Below, piece after piece: positions 25,902 to 33,908 of a stretch of DNA of 39,199 nucleotides. Each line of letters opens with the position of its first letter. Position 1 is the stretch's first letter. The translations under genes and the position numbers were made by a program. A model generated the notes under the pieces. That model worked only from the letters and a program-made list of their open reading frames with translations, did not search any database and had not been told where the DNA came from. The DNA is from Nonomuraea sp. GTDB taxonomy: Bacteria > Actinomycetota > Actinomycetes > Streptosporangiales > Streptosporangiaceae. The stretch is from the NCBI GenBank assembly GCA_013362835.1, contig JABFVJ010000452.1:1-39199 (forward strand). Direction: 5' to 3'.

Positions 25902-27122
25902 GTGCTCCGCGACCGCGACTTCCGCCGCCTCTTCCTGGCCGACGCCGCCAGCCAGGCGGGCGTCCAGATCCTCATGCTGGCGCTGCCCCTGGTCGCGGTC
26001 TCGGCGCTGCGGGCCTCGCCGTTCGAGACCGGGGTGCTGGCCATGTGCCAGACGCTGGCGTTCGTGGTGATCGGGCTGCCCGCCGGCGCCCTGGTCGACC
26101 GGATGCGCAGACGCCCGGTGATGGTGGCCGCCGACCTGGCGCGGGCCCTGGCGCTGGCGTCCGTGCCGGTGGCGTGGGCGTTCGGCGCGCTGACGATCTG
26201 GCAGCTGTACGCGGTGGCGCTCGTGCTCGGCTGCTTCACCGTGTTCTTCGACGTCGCCTACCAGAGCTACCTGCCCCGGCTGGTCGGCCGCGACCGGCTC
26301 GTCCAGGGCAACTCCGCCCTCGAAGTGGTCCGTACGGTGGCCCAGCTCGGCGGCCCCGGCGCGGGCGGTTTCCTGATCCAGCTCCTCACCGCGCCCTTCG
26401 CGCTGGTCGCCACGGTCGCCGGGTTCGCCTGGTCGGCGCTGTGCCTCGGGCTGATCCGCAAGCCGGAGCCCCGGCAGGCCACGGCCGGCGGCCACCTGGC
26501 GAACGAGATCGCGCAGGGCGTACGGTTCGTCCTCGGCCACCCGCTGCTGCGCCGCGTCGCCGGCTGCACGGCGACCGCGAACCTGTTCTCGTCCATGGCC
26601 CAGCCCATGATCCTGCTCCTGCTGGCCAGGGAGCTCGGGCTCGGCGCGGGCACGATCGGCCTGCTCATGGCCACGGGCGGGCTCGGCGGGCTGGCCGGGG
26701 CGCTGGTCGCCGCCAAGGTGGCCCGCAGGATCGGCCAGGGGCCGGCGATCTGGCTGTCCATCGCCCTGCCCGCGCCCCTCATGGCCGTGCTGCCGTGGAT
26801 GGAGGCCGACTGGCGGCTCGCGCTGTTCGCGCTGCAGGAGTTCGCCTTCGGGGCAGGTTCGGTCGTCTACAACGTCACCCAGCTCAGCTTCCGCCAGGCC
26901 GTCACCCCCGAGCCGCTGCTCGGCCGGATGAACGCCACCATGCGCTTCCTCGTCTGGGGCACCCTCCCGCTCGGCGGCCTGCTCGGCGGCGTCCTGGGCG
27001 AGGCGATCGGGGTCAGGGCCACGCTGCTCGCCGCCGCGCTCGGCGGATGCCTGGCGTTCCTGTGGGTGTTCGCCTCGCCCATGCGCACGATGCGCGACCT
27101 GCCGGTCGGCGAGCACGTCTGA
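25902..27122 (+). CDS. MFS transporter (drug-exporter-like)
   Basis: 406 aa from GTG 25902, with GTGGAGG 9 nt upstream; the frame is open further upstream, but that part is antisense to the regulator gene. It begins VLRDRDFRRLFLADAASQAG, typical of MFS_3/enterobactin-exporter-like permeases, has motif A GALVDRMRRRPVMVAAD and about 12 hydrophobic helices. The export substrate is unknown. The divergent ArsR-type regulator and the shared dyad suggest inducible efflux. Confidence 0.88.
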   Translation: MLRDRDFRRLFLADAASQAGVQILMLALPLVAVSALRASPFETGVLAMCQTLAFVVIGLPAGALVDRMRRRPVMVAADLARALALASVPVAWAFGALTIWQLYAVALVLGCFTVFFDVAYQSYLPRLVGRDRLVQGNSALEVVRTVAQLGGPGAGGFLIQLLTAPFALVATVAGFAWSALCLGLIRKPEPRQATAGGHLANEIAQGVRFVLGHPLLRRVAGCTATANLFSSMAQPMILLLLARELGLGAGTIGLLMATGGLGGLAGALVAAKVARRIGQGPAIWLSIALPAPLMAVLPWMEADWRLALFALQEFAFGAGSVVYNVTQLSFRQAVTPEPLLGRMNATMRFLVWGTLPLGGLLGGVLGEAIGVRATLLAAALGGCLAFLWVFASPMRTMRDLPVGEHV

Positions 27123-27176
27123 GACCGGACGGTTATCGGCGCGCATCCCGGGCGCGGACATGCCAGTCTTGAACAC

Positions 27177-28415
27177 GTGCAGATCGACCGCCCCACCACA
27201 CTCGTGCCGCCCGTGCTGGCCAAGATGGCCGCATGGTGCGGGTGCCTGATCCTCGTCGGCGTGGTCGTCTACTTCTTCGTCCAGGCCATCGCCCGGCTCA
27301 CCTTCGTGGCGCTGCCCGTGGCGATCGCGCTGCTGCTGACCGCGCTGCTCTTCCCGCTCACCCGACGCCTGCGCAACAAGGCGGGCCTGCGGCCCATCTA
27401 CGCCACCTGGATCACCATGCTGGTGGCCCTGGCCGTCCTCACCGGCACCGGCTGGCTGGTCGGCGCGCGGGCCAGCGAGGAGTTCCCCAACCTGGTCACG
27501 CAGGTGCAGGCCACCGCGCGATCGGTCCAGGAATGGCTGATCACCGGGCCGCTCCACCTCAAACAGGCGCAGATCACCGGCTATGTCGACGAGATCGCCA
27601 CGATGGTCAACGCCCAGCGCACCGCCATCACCGGCACGGTGCTGTCGGCCAGCGCCGTCGCCATCGAGGTGCTCGCGTCCATCGTGCTGCTGCTGTTCGT
27701 GACGTTCTTCCTGCTCAAGGACGGCGACCGCATCTGGGCGTGGTTCCTCAGGGCGTTCGGCTCGATGTCGCCCCGGGTCGACAGGGCGGGCCGGGCCGCC
27801 TGGACCACGCTCTCCCACTACGTCCAGGGCACCGTGGCCGTGGCCGCCGTCCATGGGCTGATCATGGGCATCGTGCTGGCCGGCATGGGGGTGCCGCTGT
27901 GGGCGCCGCTGGCCGTGCTCATCTTCTTCGCCAGCTTCATCCCCATCGTCGGCATCTTCTTCGCCGGCACCGTCGCCACCCTCGTCACCCTGGGCGCCAA
28001 GGGCCTGGTCTACGCCCTCATCTTCCTGGGCATCCTGATCGTCGAGCAGCAGCTGGAGAACCACGTCCTGCAGCCGCTGATCGTGGGGCGGGCGCTCAAC
28101 TTCCACCCGCTGGCGATCATCCTGGTGCTGTCGGTCGGGGGCATCCTGGCGGGCATCGCGGGCGCGGCGGTCGCCGTGCCGGTCGCGGCGGTGATCTACC
28201 GGGCGCTGCCCGAGCTCAGGCACAAACCACCCGCCCTGCCACCGGCACCGGGCGACGGCCCGTCCGGGGACGACCGGCCGTGGGACGCGCCCGGCGGCGA
28301 GCCGTCAGGGGACGCGGATCGGCGTGCGGCCGGGGAGCCGCGTTCGCACGTCGTGGGCAGGCCCTGGGAGTCGCGTTCCCCTGCCGAGGACGGGCGCGGG
28401 GCCGACAGCGAGTAA
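27177..28415 (+). CDS. AI-2E family transporter (UPF0118)
   Basis: 412 aa from GTG 27177. Family pattern: paired N-terminal helices (about 17-60), a helix near 78-95, a soluble helical segment (about 100-155), then helices around VLASIVLLLFVTFFLLKDGD, the conserved FIPIVGIFFAGTVA, IVEQQLENHVLQPLIVGRAL and LAIILVLSVGGILAGIAGA. The last about 65 residues are a disordered Pro/Asp/Arg tail. Despite the name, members include ion or small-molecule permeases and the substrate is open. No SD is seen; CAGTCT 7 nt upstream is a near match to TANNNT. Confidence 0.88.
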   Translation: MQIDRPTTLVPPVLAKMAAWCGCLILVGVVVYFFVQAIARLTFVALPVAIALLLTALLFPLTRRLRNKAGLRPIYATWITMLVALAVLTGTGWLVGARASEEFPNLVTQVQATARSVQEWLITGPLHLKQAQITGYVDEIATMVNAQRTAITGTVLSASAVAIEVLASIVLLLFVTFFLLKDGDRIWAWFLRAFGSMSPRVDRAGRAAWTTLSHYVQGTVAVAAVHGLIMGIVLAGMGVPLWAPLAVLIFFASFIPIVGIFFAGTVATLVTLGAKGLVYALIFLGILIVEQQLENHVLQPLIVGRALNFHPLAIILVLSVGGILAGIAGAAVAVPVAAVIYRALPELRHKPPALPPAPGDGPSGDDRPWDAPGGEPSGDADRRAAGEPRSHVVGRPWESRSPAEDGRGADSE

Positions 28416-28418
28416 CCT
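28413..28418 (+). promoter_or_regulatory. -10 box (TAACCT) for thioesterase gene
   Basis: TAACCT overlaps the end of the preceding gene and ends 8 nt before GTG 28427. No SD precedes that GTG. It is a candidate leaderless promoter for the thioesterase-dut unit. Confidence 0.45.
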
Positions 28419-28426
28419 CGTCACCC

Positions 28427-28981
28427 GTGACGCGTTCCTCCATCACCACCCCGCCGCCGGGCGCCTCGGCGCCCGCGGCGCACCCGGGCGCCCCGCCGGC
28501 CGGCAGCGCCCTCGGCTCCCACTACAGCCGCTGCTTCGGCTGCGGCGCCGACCATCCGACCGGCCTCCACCTGACCGCGGCCACGCCCGACGGCACCACG
28601 GTCGAGGCCGAGTTCACCGTGGGGGAGGCGCACCAGGGCGCGCCGATGCTCGCCCACGGCGGCGTGCTCGCCGCCGCGATGGACGAAGTCATCGGAATGT
28701 CCGTCTACCTGTTCCACAAGCCCTATGTGACGGGACGTCTGGAGACCGACTACCTTCTCCCCGTTCCCGTGGGCACGACACTCCACCTGCGCGCCTGGTG
28801 CAACGGGATCACGGGCAGGAAGGCGTACCTTGAGGCTGAGGGGCGCATCGGCGCTCCCGACGGTCCGGTCGCCGTCCGCGCGGCAGCGCTGTTCATCGAG
28901 GTGAGCATGGAACACTTCGCCCAGCACGGCGACCTGGCGGCCATCGCCGCGGAACACCAGGACTTCGAGGTGAACCCATGA
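28427..28981 (+). CDS. Hotdog-fold (PaaI-type) thioesterase family protein
   Basis: 184 aa from GTG 28427. After a Pro/Ala-rich leader (about 30 residues) comes [18 protein letters not shown], typical of this actinobacterial thioesterase group. The hotdog core motif [19 protein letters not shown] has the His-Gly-Gly and the catalytic acidic residue. The acyl-CoA substrate is unknown. The stop overlaps the dut ATG (ATGA), so the two are translationally coupled; Rv2698 occupies a similar place next to dut but is a different kind of protein. Confidence 0.85.
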   Translation: MTRSSITTPPPGASAPAAHPGAPPAGSALGSHYSRCFGCGADHPTGLHLTAATPDGTTVEAEFTVGEAHQGAPMLAHGGVLAAAMDEVIGMSVYLFHKPYVTGRLETDYLLPVPVGTTLHLRAWCNGITGRKAYLEAEGRIGAPDGPVAVRAAALFIEVSMEHFAQHGDLAAIAAEHQDFEVNP

Positions 28982-29418
28982 GCGACGTTGAGGTCCTCAT
29001 CCAGCGGCTCGACACCGGGCTGCCGCTGCCGTCGTACGCCCACCCGGGCGACGCCGGCGCCGATCTCTACGCGGCCGAGGACGTCGAGCTGCTGCCGGGC
29101 GAGCGCGCCGTGGTCGGCACGGGCGTGGCGATCGCCCTGCCCGACGGCTACGCCGCCTTCGTGCACCCGCGCTCGGGCCTGGCGGCCAGACACGGCGTCA
29201 CGCTCGTGAACGCCCCCGGCACGGTCGACGCGGGCTACCGGGGCGAGATCAGGGTGACGTTGATCAACACCGACGCCAAGGAGCCGTTCCGCCTCCAGCG
29301 GGGCGACCGGGTGGCCCAGCTCGTGGTCCAGCGGGTCGAGCGCGCGGCCTTCTACGAGGCCGAACGCCTGCCCGGCTCGGTGCGCGGCGCCAACGGATTC
29401 GGATCGACGGGCCGCTGA
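28978..29418 (+). CDS. dut: dUTP diphosphatase
   Basis: 146 aa. All five trimeric dUTPase motifs are present in order: [42 protein letters not shown] and the P-loop-like [10 protein letters not shown] at the C-terminus. It hydrolyses dUTP to dUMP and pyrophosphate, keeping uracil out of DNA and feeding dTMP synthesis. The start overlaps the upstream stop. A bulged hairpin covers its stop codon. Confidence 0.97.
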   Translation: MSDVEVLIQRLDTGLPLPSYAHPGDAGADLYAAEDVELLPGERAVVGTGVAIALPDGYAAFVHPRSGLAARHGVTLVNAPGTVDAGYRGEIRVTLINTDAKEPFRLQRGDRVAQLVVQRVERAAFYEAERLPGSVRGANGFGSTGR

Positions 29419-29430
29419 GCAGCGGGCCCG
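29408..29430 (+). terminator. Hairpin across the dut stop codon
   Basis: CGGGCCGCT (29408-29416) pairs with AGCGGGCCCG (29421-29430), 9 bp with one bulged G and a GAGC loop. A second small stem, GGGGCC-AC-GGCCCC, follows at 29443-29456. It could be a weak terminator or attenuator before the DUF3710 gene; there is no T-tract. Confidence 0.35.
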
Positions 29431-29478
29431 AAGCAAGCATGAGGGGCCACGGCCCCGCGAACAGGGAGAGTGAGGAAC

Positions 29479-30123
29479 GTGTTCCGACGTCGTCGTCGTG
29501 AGCAGCCGGATCAGGTGGCCGAGCAGGAGCCCGCCGCCCCCACCCGCGAGTCCGGCCCGTGGGACGCCGACGAGCCCCACCCCGACACCGACAGGATCGA
29601 CCTCGGAGGGCTGCGCCTGCCGCACAACCCCGAGTTCGACGTACGCCTGGCCTCGGTCGGAGACCAGCACGTCGGCGTCGTCGTCCTGTACGGCGACAGC
29701 TCCCTGCAGCTCCAGGCGCTGGCCGCGCCGCGCTCGACGGGCCTGTGGGACGAGGTCAAGACCAAGATCCTGGCGCAGGCCAAGACGCTCCAGGAGCAGG
29801 AGGGCCCCTTCGGCTCCGAGCTGACCGGCGAGGTCCGCATGGAGGACGGCGTGCGCCCGGCCCGCTACATGGGCATCGACGGCCCGCGCTGGTTCCTCCT
29901 CGCGGCCGTCACCGGCCCCGGCGCGCTCGACGAGCGGGTCTCCGGGGCGTTCATCGACTTCGTCAAGGACGTCGTGGTCGTGCGCGGCGAGGAGCCGATG
30001 GCCAGGGAGGAGCCCATCCCGCTGAGCCGTCCGCACGAGCGGCAGGCGACCCAGCAGCAGGAGGAGGAGCGCCCGGCCTTCAGCCCGCTCAAACGAGGCC
30101 CGGAAATCAGCGAGACCCGCTGA
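29479..30123 (+). CDS. DUF3710 family protein
   Basis: 214 aa from GTG 29479 (MFRRRRREQ...), preferred over the GTG at 29470 because GGGAGAG then sits 8 nt upstream and family members commonly start MFxRRR. The acidic N-terminal region precedes a folded core (IDLGGLRLPHNPEFDVRLAS to GAFIDFVKDVVVVRGEEPM) and a Gln/Glu/Arg-rich tail. Conserved next to dut in actinobacteria (Rv2696c); function unknown. Confidence 0.9.
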   Translation: MFRRRRREQPDQVAEQEPAAPTRESGPWDADEPHPDTDRIDLGGLRLPHNPEFDVRLASVGDQHVGVVVLYGDSSLQLQALAAPRSTGLWDEVKTKILAQAKTLQEQEGPFGSELTGEVRMEDGVRPARYMGIDGPRWFLLAAVTGPGALDERVSGAFIDFVKDVVVVRGEEPMAREEPIPLSRPHERQATQQQEEERPAFSPLKRGPEISETR

Positions 30124-30217
30124 GCGTTCACCAGGTCGGGGGACAGCGCCCCGGCCCCGTACGGCGACAATCCGAAGACCCCCCATCGGCGATATTCGCT
30201 GACGGCTGACCATCACA

Positions 30218-30223
30218 TAGGCT
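30218..30223 (+). promoter_or_regulatory. Promoter of OB-fold gene (-35 TTCGCT, -10 TAGGCT)
   Basis: TTCGCT (30195-30200), a 17-nt spacer, then TAGGCT (30218-30223), which ends 8 nt before ATG 30232. No SD is present. This is the best-formed leaderless promoter in the window. Confidence 0.5.
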
Positions 30224-30231
30224 GATTCATC

Positions 30232-30618
30232 ATGAGTACGGCAGAGCCTCCGAAACGCGGGGGATTGCGGGGCTTCTTCAGTCGGCTGGCCACCACCCAG
30301 TCGGAGATCGAGGCCCAGGAACTGCGGGAAGACGCCGACGAAGTCGGCGCGACGCCCATCGTGTCGTGTGGCGGGCGCCGCCGGTTCTGCGTAGCGGGTA
30401 CGCTACGTACAGTGACGCTGCGTCCGAGGGGCGGCGCCCCCGCTCTGGAGGCCGAGCTGTACGACGGGTCCGACGTGATCGACCTGGTGTGGCTCGGCCG
30501 CCGCAAGATCGCGGGCATCGAGCCCGGCCGCACGGTCAAGGCCGAGGGCCTGGTCAGCATGCAGGACGGGCGCAAGGTGATGTTCAATCCTCGTTACGAA
30601 CTGCGCCCAGGGAGTTGA
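30232..30618 (+). CDS. OB-fold nucleic-acid-binding protein
   Basis: 128 aa. The N-terminal segment (GGLRGFFSRLATTQSEIEAQ) is followed by an OB-fold core from about residue 45: RRRFCVAGTLRTVTLRPRGG, LEAELYDGSDVIDLVWLGRRKIAGIEPG and AEGLVSMQDGRKVMFNPRYEL. Same position as Rv2694c in mycobacteria. It probably binds single-stranded nucleic acid, but no partner is known. The DUF3159 gene starts 4 bp after its stop. Confidence 0.9.
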   Translation: MSTAEPPKRGGLRGFFSRLATTQSEIEAQELREDADEVGATPIVSCGGRRRFCVAGTLRTVTLRPRGGAPALEAELYDGSDVIDLVWLGRRKIAGIEPGRTVKAEGLVSMQDGRKVMFNPRYELRPGS

Positions 30619-30622
30619 TCAG

Positions 30623-31291
30623 GTGAGTGCTGAGGCTGAAGAGGTCGCGCACGACACTGTCGAAGCGGCCGTGCGGGCTCAGCTCGCCAAGGCGTTCGGC
30701 GGCGTACGCGGCATCGTCGAGGCGGCGGTGCCCACGATCGCCTTCACGGTGGCGTGGATCGTCACCGAGGAGCTGAAGCTGTCGCTCATCGTCAGCATCT
30801 CGCTCGCGGTCCTGCTCCTGCTGGTCCGGGTCCTGCAGCGGTCGACGCCGCAGTTCGTGATCAACAGCCTGATCGGCATCGCGATCGGCGCGTTCTTCGC
30901 CAGCCGCTCCGGCGACGCGAAAGACTACTTCCTGCCGGGCATCCTGTGGAACGCCGCGTACTCGGTGGGCATGCTGATCTCCATCGTCACCCGCTGGCCG
31001 GTCGTCGGCTTCCTCATCGGCTCGGTCACCAACGACCCGGTGGGCTGGCACAAAGACGCGGGCATCGTGCGCCTCTGCACCCGGCTGACCTGGCTCCTCA
31101 TGCTGCCCTGCGTGGTCAGGGTGGCGGTGCAGGGGCCGGTCTACCTGTTCGGCGGCGGCGACGAGGCGGTGGCCGCGCTCGGCTTCGCCAAGATCGTGAT
31201 GGGCTGGCCCCTCCAGGTGGCGGCCCTGGCCGCGATGCTCTGGCTCCTCGGCCGCGGCCGCACCCCCATCAAGCCGGTCGCCCCGGCGTAA
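30623..31291 (+). CDS. DUF3159 integral membrane protein
   Basis: 222 aa from GTG 30623; GGGAG lies about 9 nt upstream. Five to six hydrophobic helices: TIAFTVAWIVTEELKLSLIV, SLAVLLLLVRVL, FVINSLIGIAIGAFFA, YSVGMLISIVTRWPVVGFLI, LTWLLMLPCVVRVAVQGPVYL and the C-terminal MGWPLQVAALAAMLWLLG. The motifs RSGDAKDYFLPGILWNAAY and WHKDAGIVRLCTRLTW are typical of the family (Rv2693c). Function unknown. Forms an operon with the OB-fold gene. Confidence 0.92.
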   Translation: MSAEAEEVAHDTVEAAVRAQLAKAFGGVRGIVEAAVPTIAFTVAWIVTEELKLSLIVSISLAVLLLLVRVLQRSTPQFVINSLIGIAIGAFFASRSGDAKDYFLPGILWNAAYSVGMLISIVTRWPVVGFLIGSVTNDPVGWHKDAGIVRLCTRLTWLLMLPCVVRVAVQGPVYLFGGGDEAVAALGFAKIVMGWPLQVAALAAMLWLLGRGRTPIKPVAPA

Positions 31292-31294
31292 CCG

Positions 31295-31826
31295 GTGCCG
31301 GGCAGCTTCGTCGCCGACGACCTCGACCACCTCCTCGGCCTGCCGGCGCACACGGAGCTGATCGACGGAGACCTGGTCTTCGCCGATCCGCAGTCGGCCT
31401 TCCACGCCAACACGGTCGACCTTCTCGTCGCGGGCCTCCGCCGGGCCGTGCCGGGTGCGCCGGGACATGAGCGTCATCCTGGGCGCCACGCAGCGCCCGG
31501 AGCCCGACCTCAGCGTCGTCAGGGCGGAGGCTGTGGGCGACGACCACGAGACGTTCTATCGCGCCGAGGACCTGGTGCTGGTCGTCGAGGTCGTGTCGCC
31601 GGAGTCGCGCGACCGGGATCGCGCGCGCAAGCCGAGCCTCTACGCCGAATCCGGCATTCCGCACTTCTGGCGCGTCGAGAAGGACGCCAACGGCCCCATG
31701 GTCTACGTCTATGAGCGCGACCCCGCCACCCGCTCGTACGCGCTCACCGGGATCCACCACGACCGGCTCAAGCTGACCGTCCCCTTCGACGTGGACATTG
31801 ATCTGACGGCGATCCGATACTTCTGA
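31295..31826 (+). pseudogene. Uma2 family (DUF820) nuclease-like gene, frameshifted
   Basis: The protein is split between two frames. From GTG 31295 the first frame gives FVADDLDHLLGLPAHTELID, then DLVFADPQSAFHANTVDLLVAGLRR. After about 31453 the homology continues one base over: VRRDMSVILGATQRPEPDLSVV, LVVEVVSPESRDRDRARKPS, LYAESGIPHFWRVEKD, ending TAIRYF at 31826. These are the hallmarks of Uma2 PD-(D/E)xK-like proteins. The switch lies in the CCGGGTGCG run at 31451-31459 and equals one extra base or two missing ones. It is a real pseudogene or a sequencing error. It lies 4 bp after DUF3159, between conserved genes. Confidence 0.75.
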
Positions 31827-31827
31827 G

Positions 31828-32298
31828 GTGATGATCGGAGACTGGCGGGCGGACCGGATCGGGAGTGCGCTGCGGGGTGAGAACCCCACCGTGCTGCGGC
31901 GGCTGGAGGCCGGGTTCGCGGTGATCGGGGACGTGCAGTTCCTGCCGGGATACTCGGTGCTGCTGGCCGACGATCCGGCCGTGGATCGGCTGTCCGGCCT
32001 GCCGAAGAGTCGCCGGATGCGGTTCCTGTCCGACATGGACCGGCTGGGGGAGGCGGTCGAGCGGGCCTGCGGGCGGCTCGATCCCGCGTTCCGCCGGGTC
32101 AACCTGGAGATCCTGGGCAACACCGACGAGTTCCTGCACGCCCACATCTGGCCGAGGTACACGTGGGAGCCCGGCGACCTCGTGGGCAAGCCCGTCTGGC
32201 TCTATCCGCCGGACCGGTGGCACGACGACCGGTTCGCCCTCGGCCCGGCGCACGACGAACTACGCGAGGCCATAGGCGAGGAGCTCGATCGGGGGTGA
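31828..32298 (+). CDS. HIT-like hydrolase/transferase
   Basis: 156 aa from GTG 31828 or 155 from the adjacent ATG 31831. The C-terminal half has RRVNLEILGNTDEFLHAHIWPRYTWEP; the HAHIWPR segment matches the HIT-type HxHxxPR pattern of diadenosine-polyphosphate hydrolases and nucleotidyl transferases. Earlier, FAVIGDVQFLPGYSVLL is also HIT-like. It would cleave or transfer nucleotide phosphates; the substrate is unknown. It starts 2 bp after the Uma2 pseudogene. Its last 35 bp, including the stop, are duplicated in tandem downstream. Confidence 0.78.
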   Translation: MMIGDWRADRIGSALRGENPTVLRRLEAGFAVIGDVQFLPGYSVLLADDPAVDRLSGLPKSRRMRFLSDMDRLGEAVERACGRLDPAFRRVNLEILGNTDEFLHAHIWPRYTWEPGDLVGKPVWLYPPDRWHDDRFALGPAHDELREAIGEELDRG

Positions 32299-32333
32299 GC
32301 GAGGCGATCGGCGAGGAGCTCGATCGGGGCTGA
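32264..32333 (+). repeat. 35-bp tandem duplication over the HIT gene stop
   Basis: Copy 1 (32264-32298) and copy 2 (32299-32333) share GGCGAGGAGCTCGATCGGGG and most flanking bases, with four or so differences. Copy 1 encodes the HIT protein end (EAIGEELDRG and stop). Copy 2 is noncoding and lies in the gap before the Nudix gene. Confidence 0.85.
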
Positions 32334-32353
32334 GCGAGCGGGAAGCGCGTGCG

Positions 32354-32869
32354 ATGGCGGGTCCGGGGCGTGGAAAGCTGGACGTCGTGCGGGGAAACAT
32401 CGGGATCAGGCTGGTTTCGCGGGTGTGGAAGATGCTCGGCGGGCGCCTGCGGTGGCGGGTGTTGTGGCTCACGCACGCCACGTTCATGGTCGGCGTGACC
32501 GGCCTCGTACGCGACGCCGACGGCCGGGTGCTCGTGCTCAAGCACCGCCTGTGGCAGGAGGGGCGGCAGTGGGGGTTCCCCACGGGGTTCGCCAGGCGCG
32601 GCGAGACGTTCGAGCGCACGGTCGAGCGCGAGGTGCTGGAGGAGACCGGGCTGCGCGTGCGTACGGGCCGGCTGCTGCGCGTACGGAGCGGGTTCGGCCT
32701 GCGGGCGGAGGTGGCCTACGAGGCCGTGCTCACCGGCGGCACGCTGCGGATCGACCCGCTGGAGATCCTGGAGGCGAGGTGGGCCGGCCCCGGCGAGCTG
32801 CCCGAGGGCCTGCAGCCCGCCCACCGCGAGCTGCTCAGCCCGCGTACGCCCACCCCGACCACCGACTGA
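32354..32869 (+). CDS. Nudix hydrolase
   Basis: 171 aa from ATG 32354; GGGAAG lies about 8 nt upstream, though later GTG starts are possible. Complete Nudix box GFARRGETFERTVEREVLEE plus TGL: Gly78, Glu84, Arg92-Glu93, Glu96-Glu97. These coordinate Mg2+ for cleavage of a nucleoside diphosphate linked to another group. The residues before the box (GRVLVLKHRLWQEGRQWGFP) are typical of actinobacterial Nudix proteins. The substrate cannot be inferred. The 3' end overlaps the convergent PPOX gene by 35 bp. Confidence 0.92.
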   Translation: MAGPGRGKLDVVRGNIGIRLVSRVWKMLGGRLRWRVLWLTHATFMVGVTGLVRDADGRVLVLKHRLWQEGRQWGFPTGFARRGETFERTVEREVLEETGLRVRTGRLLRVRSGFGLRAEVAYEAVLTGGTLRIDPLEILEARWAGPGELPEGLQPAHRELLSPRTPTPTTD

Positions 32870-33242
32870 CCGCGACCACCACCACGGGCCCCTCGGGCGG
32901 ACGGCCGAGATACTGGTCGTACTTGGCGACCAGGGCGCTCAGGGCGTCCTCGCGGCCCGCCTCGTCGACGGTCGCCGTGCCGTCGGCGCGGGCCCACCAC
33001 AGCCTGGCCCAGTCCTCGTCGTAGTGGTCGGCGAGCAGGCTGACCCGCGGATTGGCGCGGATGTTGCGCAACCGCCGCAGGTCGTACGTCGTCTTCGGCT
33101 TGTGGTCGACGGCGAGGACCACCTGATCGCCCAGCATCGCGAACGTGACGGGCACCAGGTGCGGCGCCCCGCTCGCGTCGGCCGTCGCCAGGCGGGCGAC
33201 GCGAGCGTGCTCGAACAGCGAGCGGGCGCGACCGGCGTCCAC
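32835..33242 (-). CDS. PPOX-class F420-dependent flavin-split-barrel protein (TIGR03668-like)
   Basis: 135 aa from GTG 33242. Split-barrel features: ARVARLATADASGAPHLVPVTFAML, VVLAVDHKPKTTYDLRRLRN, IRANPRVSLLADHYDEDWARLWWARADGTA and the C-terminal VVAVSRWSGWAYAG. These match the short PPOX family with a likely F420 cofactor. The reaction is unknown. Its start is only 7 bp from the stop of the upstream RCK gene on the same strand, so it may be cotranscribed with the potassium-regulator pair. Confidence 0.88.
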   Translation of the reverse strand: MDAGRARSLFEHARVARLATADASGAPHLVPVTFAMLGDQVVLAVDHKPKTTYDLRRLRNIRANPRVSLLADHYDEDWARLWWARADGTATVDEAGREDALSALVAKYDQYLGRPPEGPVVVVAVSRWSGWAYAG

Positions 33243-33248
33243 CCGCGC

Positions 33249-33908
33249 TCAGTGCTGGGAGAGCAGCTGGGCGAGCTCCTGCTCGACCTCCTGGTTGGCC
33301 ACGAACAGCAGCTCGTCGCCGGCCTCCAGGGGGTCGTCGGCGGTCGGCACCAGCACCCGGCCCTCGCGCAGGATCGCCACCAGGGCGGCGTCGACCGGCC
33401 ACGGCACCGAGCCGGCCCGCTGGCCCACCACGGGGGCGTCCTCGGCCAGCGTCAGCTCCACCAGGTTGGCCTGGCCCTGGCGGAACGTCATCAGGCGCAC
33501 CAGGTCGCCGACGCTCACCGCCTCCTCCACCAGCGCGCTCAGCAGGCGCGGCGTCGAGACGGCGACGTCGACCCCCCACGACTCGTTGAACAGCCACTCG
33601 TTGTTGGGGTGGTTGATGCGGGCCACGACGCGCGGCACGCCGTACTCGGTCTTGGCGAGCAGCGACACCACGAGGTTGACCTTGTCGTCGCCGGAGGAGG
33701 CGACCACGACGTGGCAGTTGTTGAGCCCGGCCTCGTCGAGCGAGGCGATCTCGCACGCGTCGGCGAGCAGCCACTCGGCGCGCGGGACGCTGTCGATCTT
33801 GATGGCTCGCGGGTCCACGTCGATGAGCAGGACCTCGTGGCCGTTCTCCAGGAGCTCGGCCGCGATGGAACGACCCACGGCGCCCGCGCCCGCGATGGCG
33901 ATGCGCAT
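33249..33908 (-). CDS. TrkA/RCK potassium-uptake regulatory subunit (CeoC-like)
   Basis: 219 aa, starting at an ATG that overlaps the stop of the other RCK gene (ATGA). The N-terminal Rossmann RCK_N domain has IAGAGAVG (Gly7, Gly9, Gly12) and acidic Asp30 (LLIDVDP), binding NAD(H) or ATP. The C-terminal RCK_C domain (about 140-215) contains LVELTLAEDAPVVGQRAG and DDPLEAGDELLFVANQE. Such cytoplasmic gating subunits normally pair with TrkH/KtrB channels, but none is nearby; a KimA-like transporter is divergent instead. Position corresponds to ceoC in M. tuberculosis. Confidence 0.92.
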   Translation of the reverse strand: MRIAIAGAGAVGRSIAAELLENGHEVLLIDVDPRAIKIDSVPRAEWLLADACEIASLDEAGLNNCHVVVASSGDDKVNLVVSLLAKTEYGVPRVVARINHPNNEWLFNESWGVDVAVSTPRLLSALVEEAVSVGDLVRLMTFRQGQANLVELTLAEDAPVVGQRAGSVPWPVDAALVAILREGRVLVPTADDPLEAGDELLFVANQEVEQELAQLLSQH

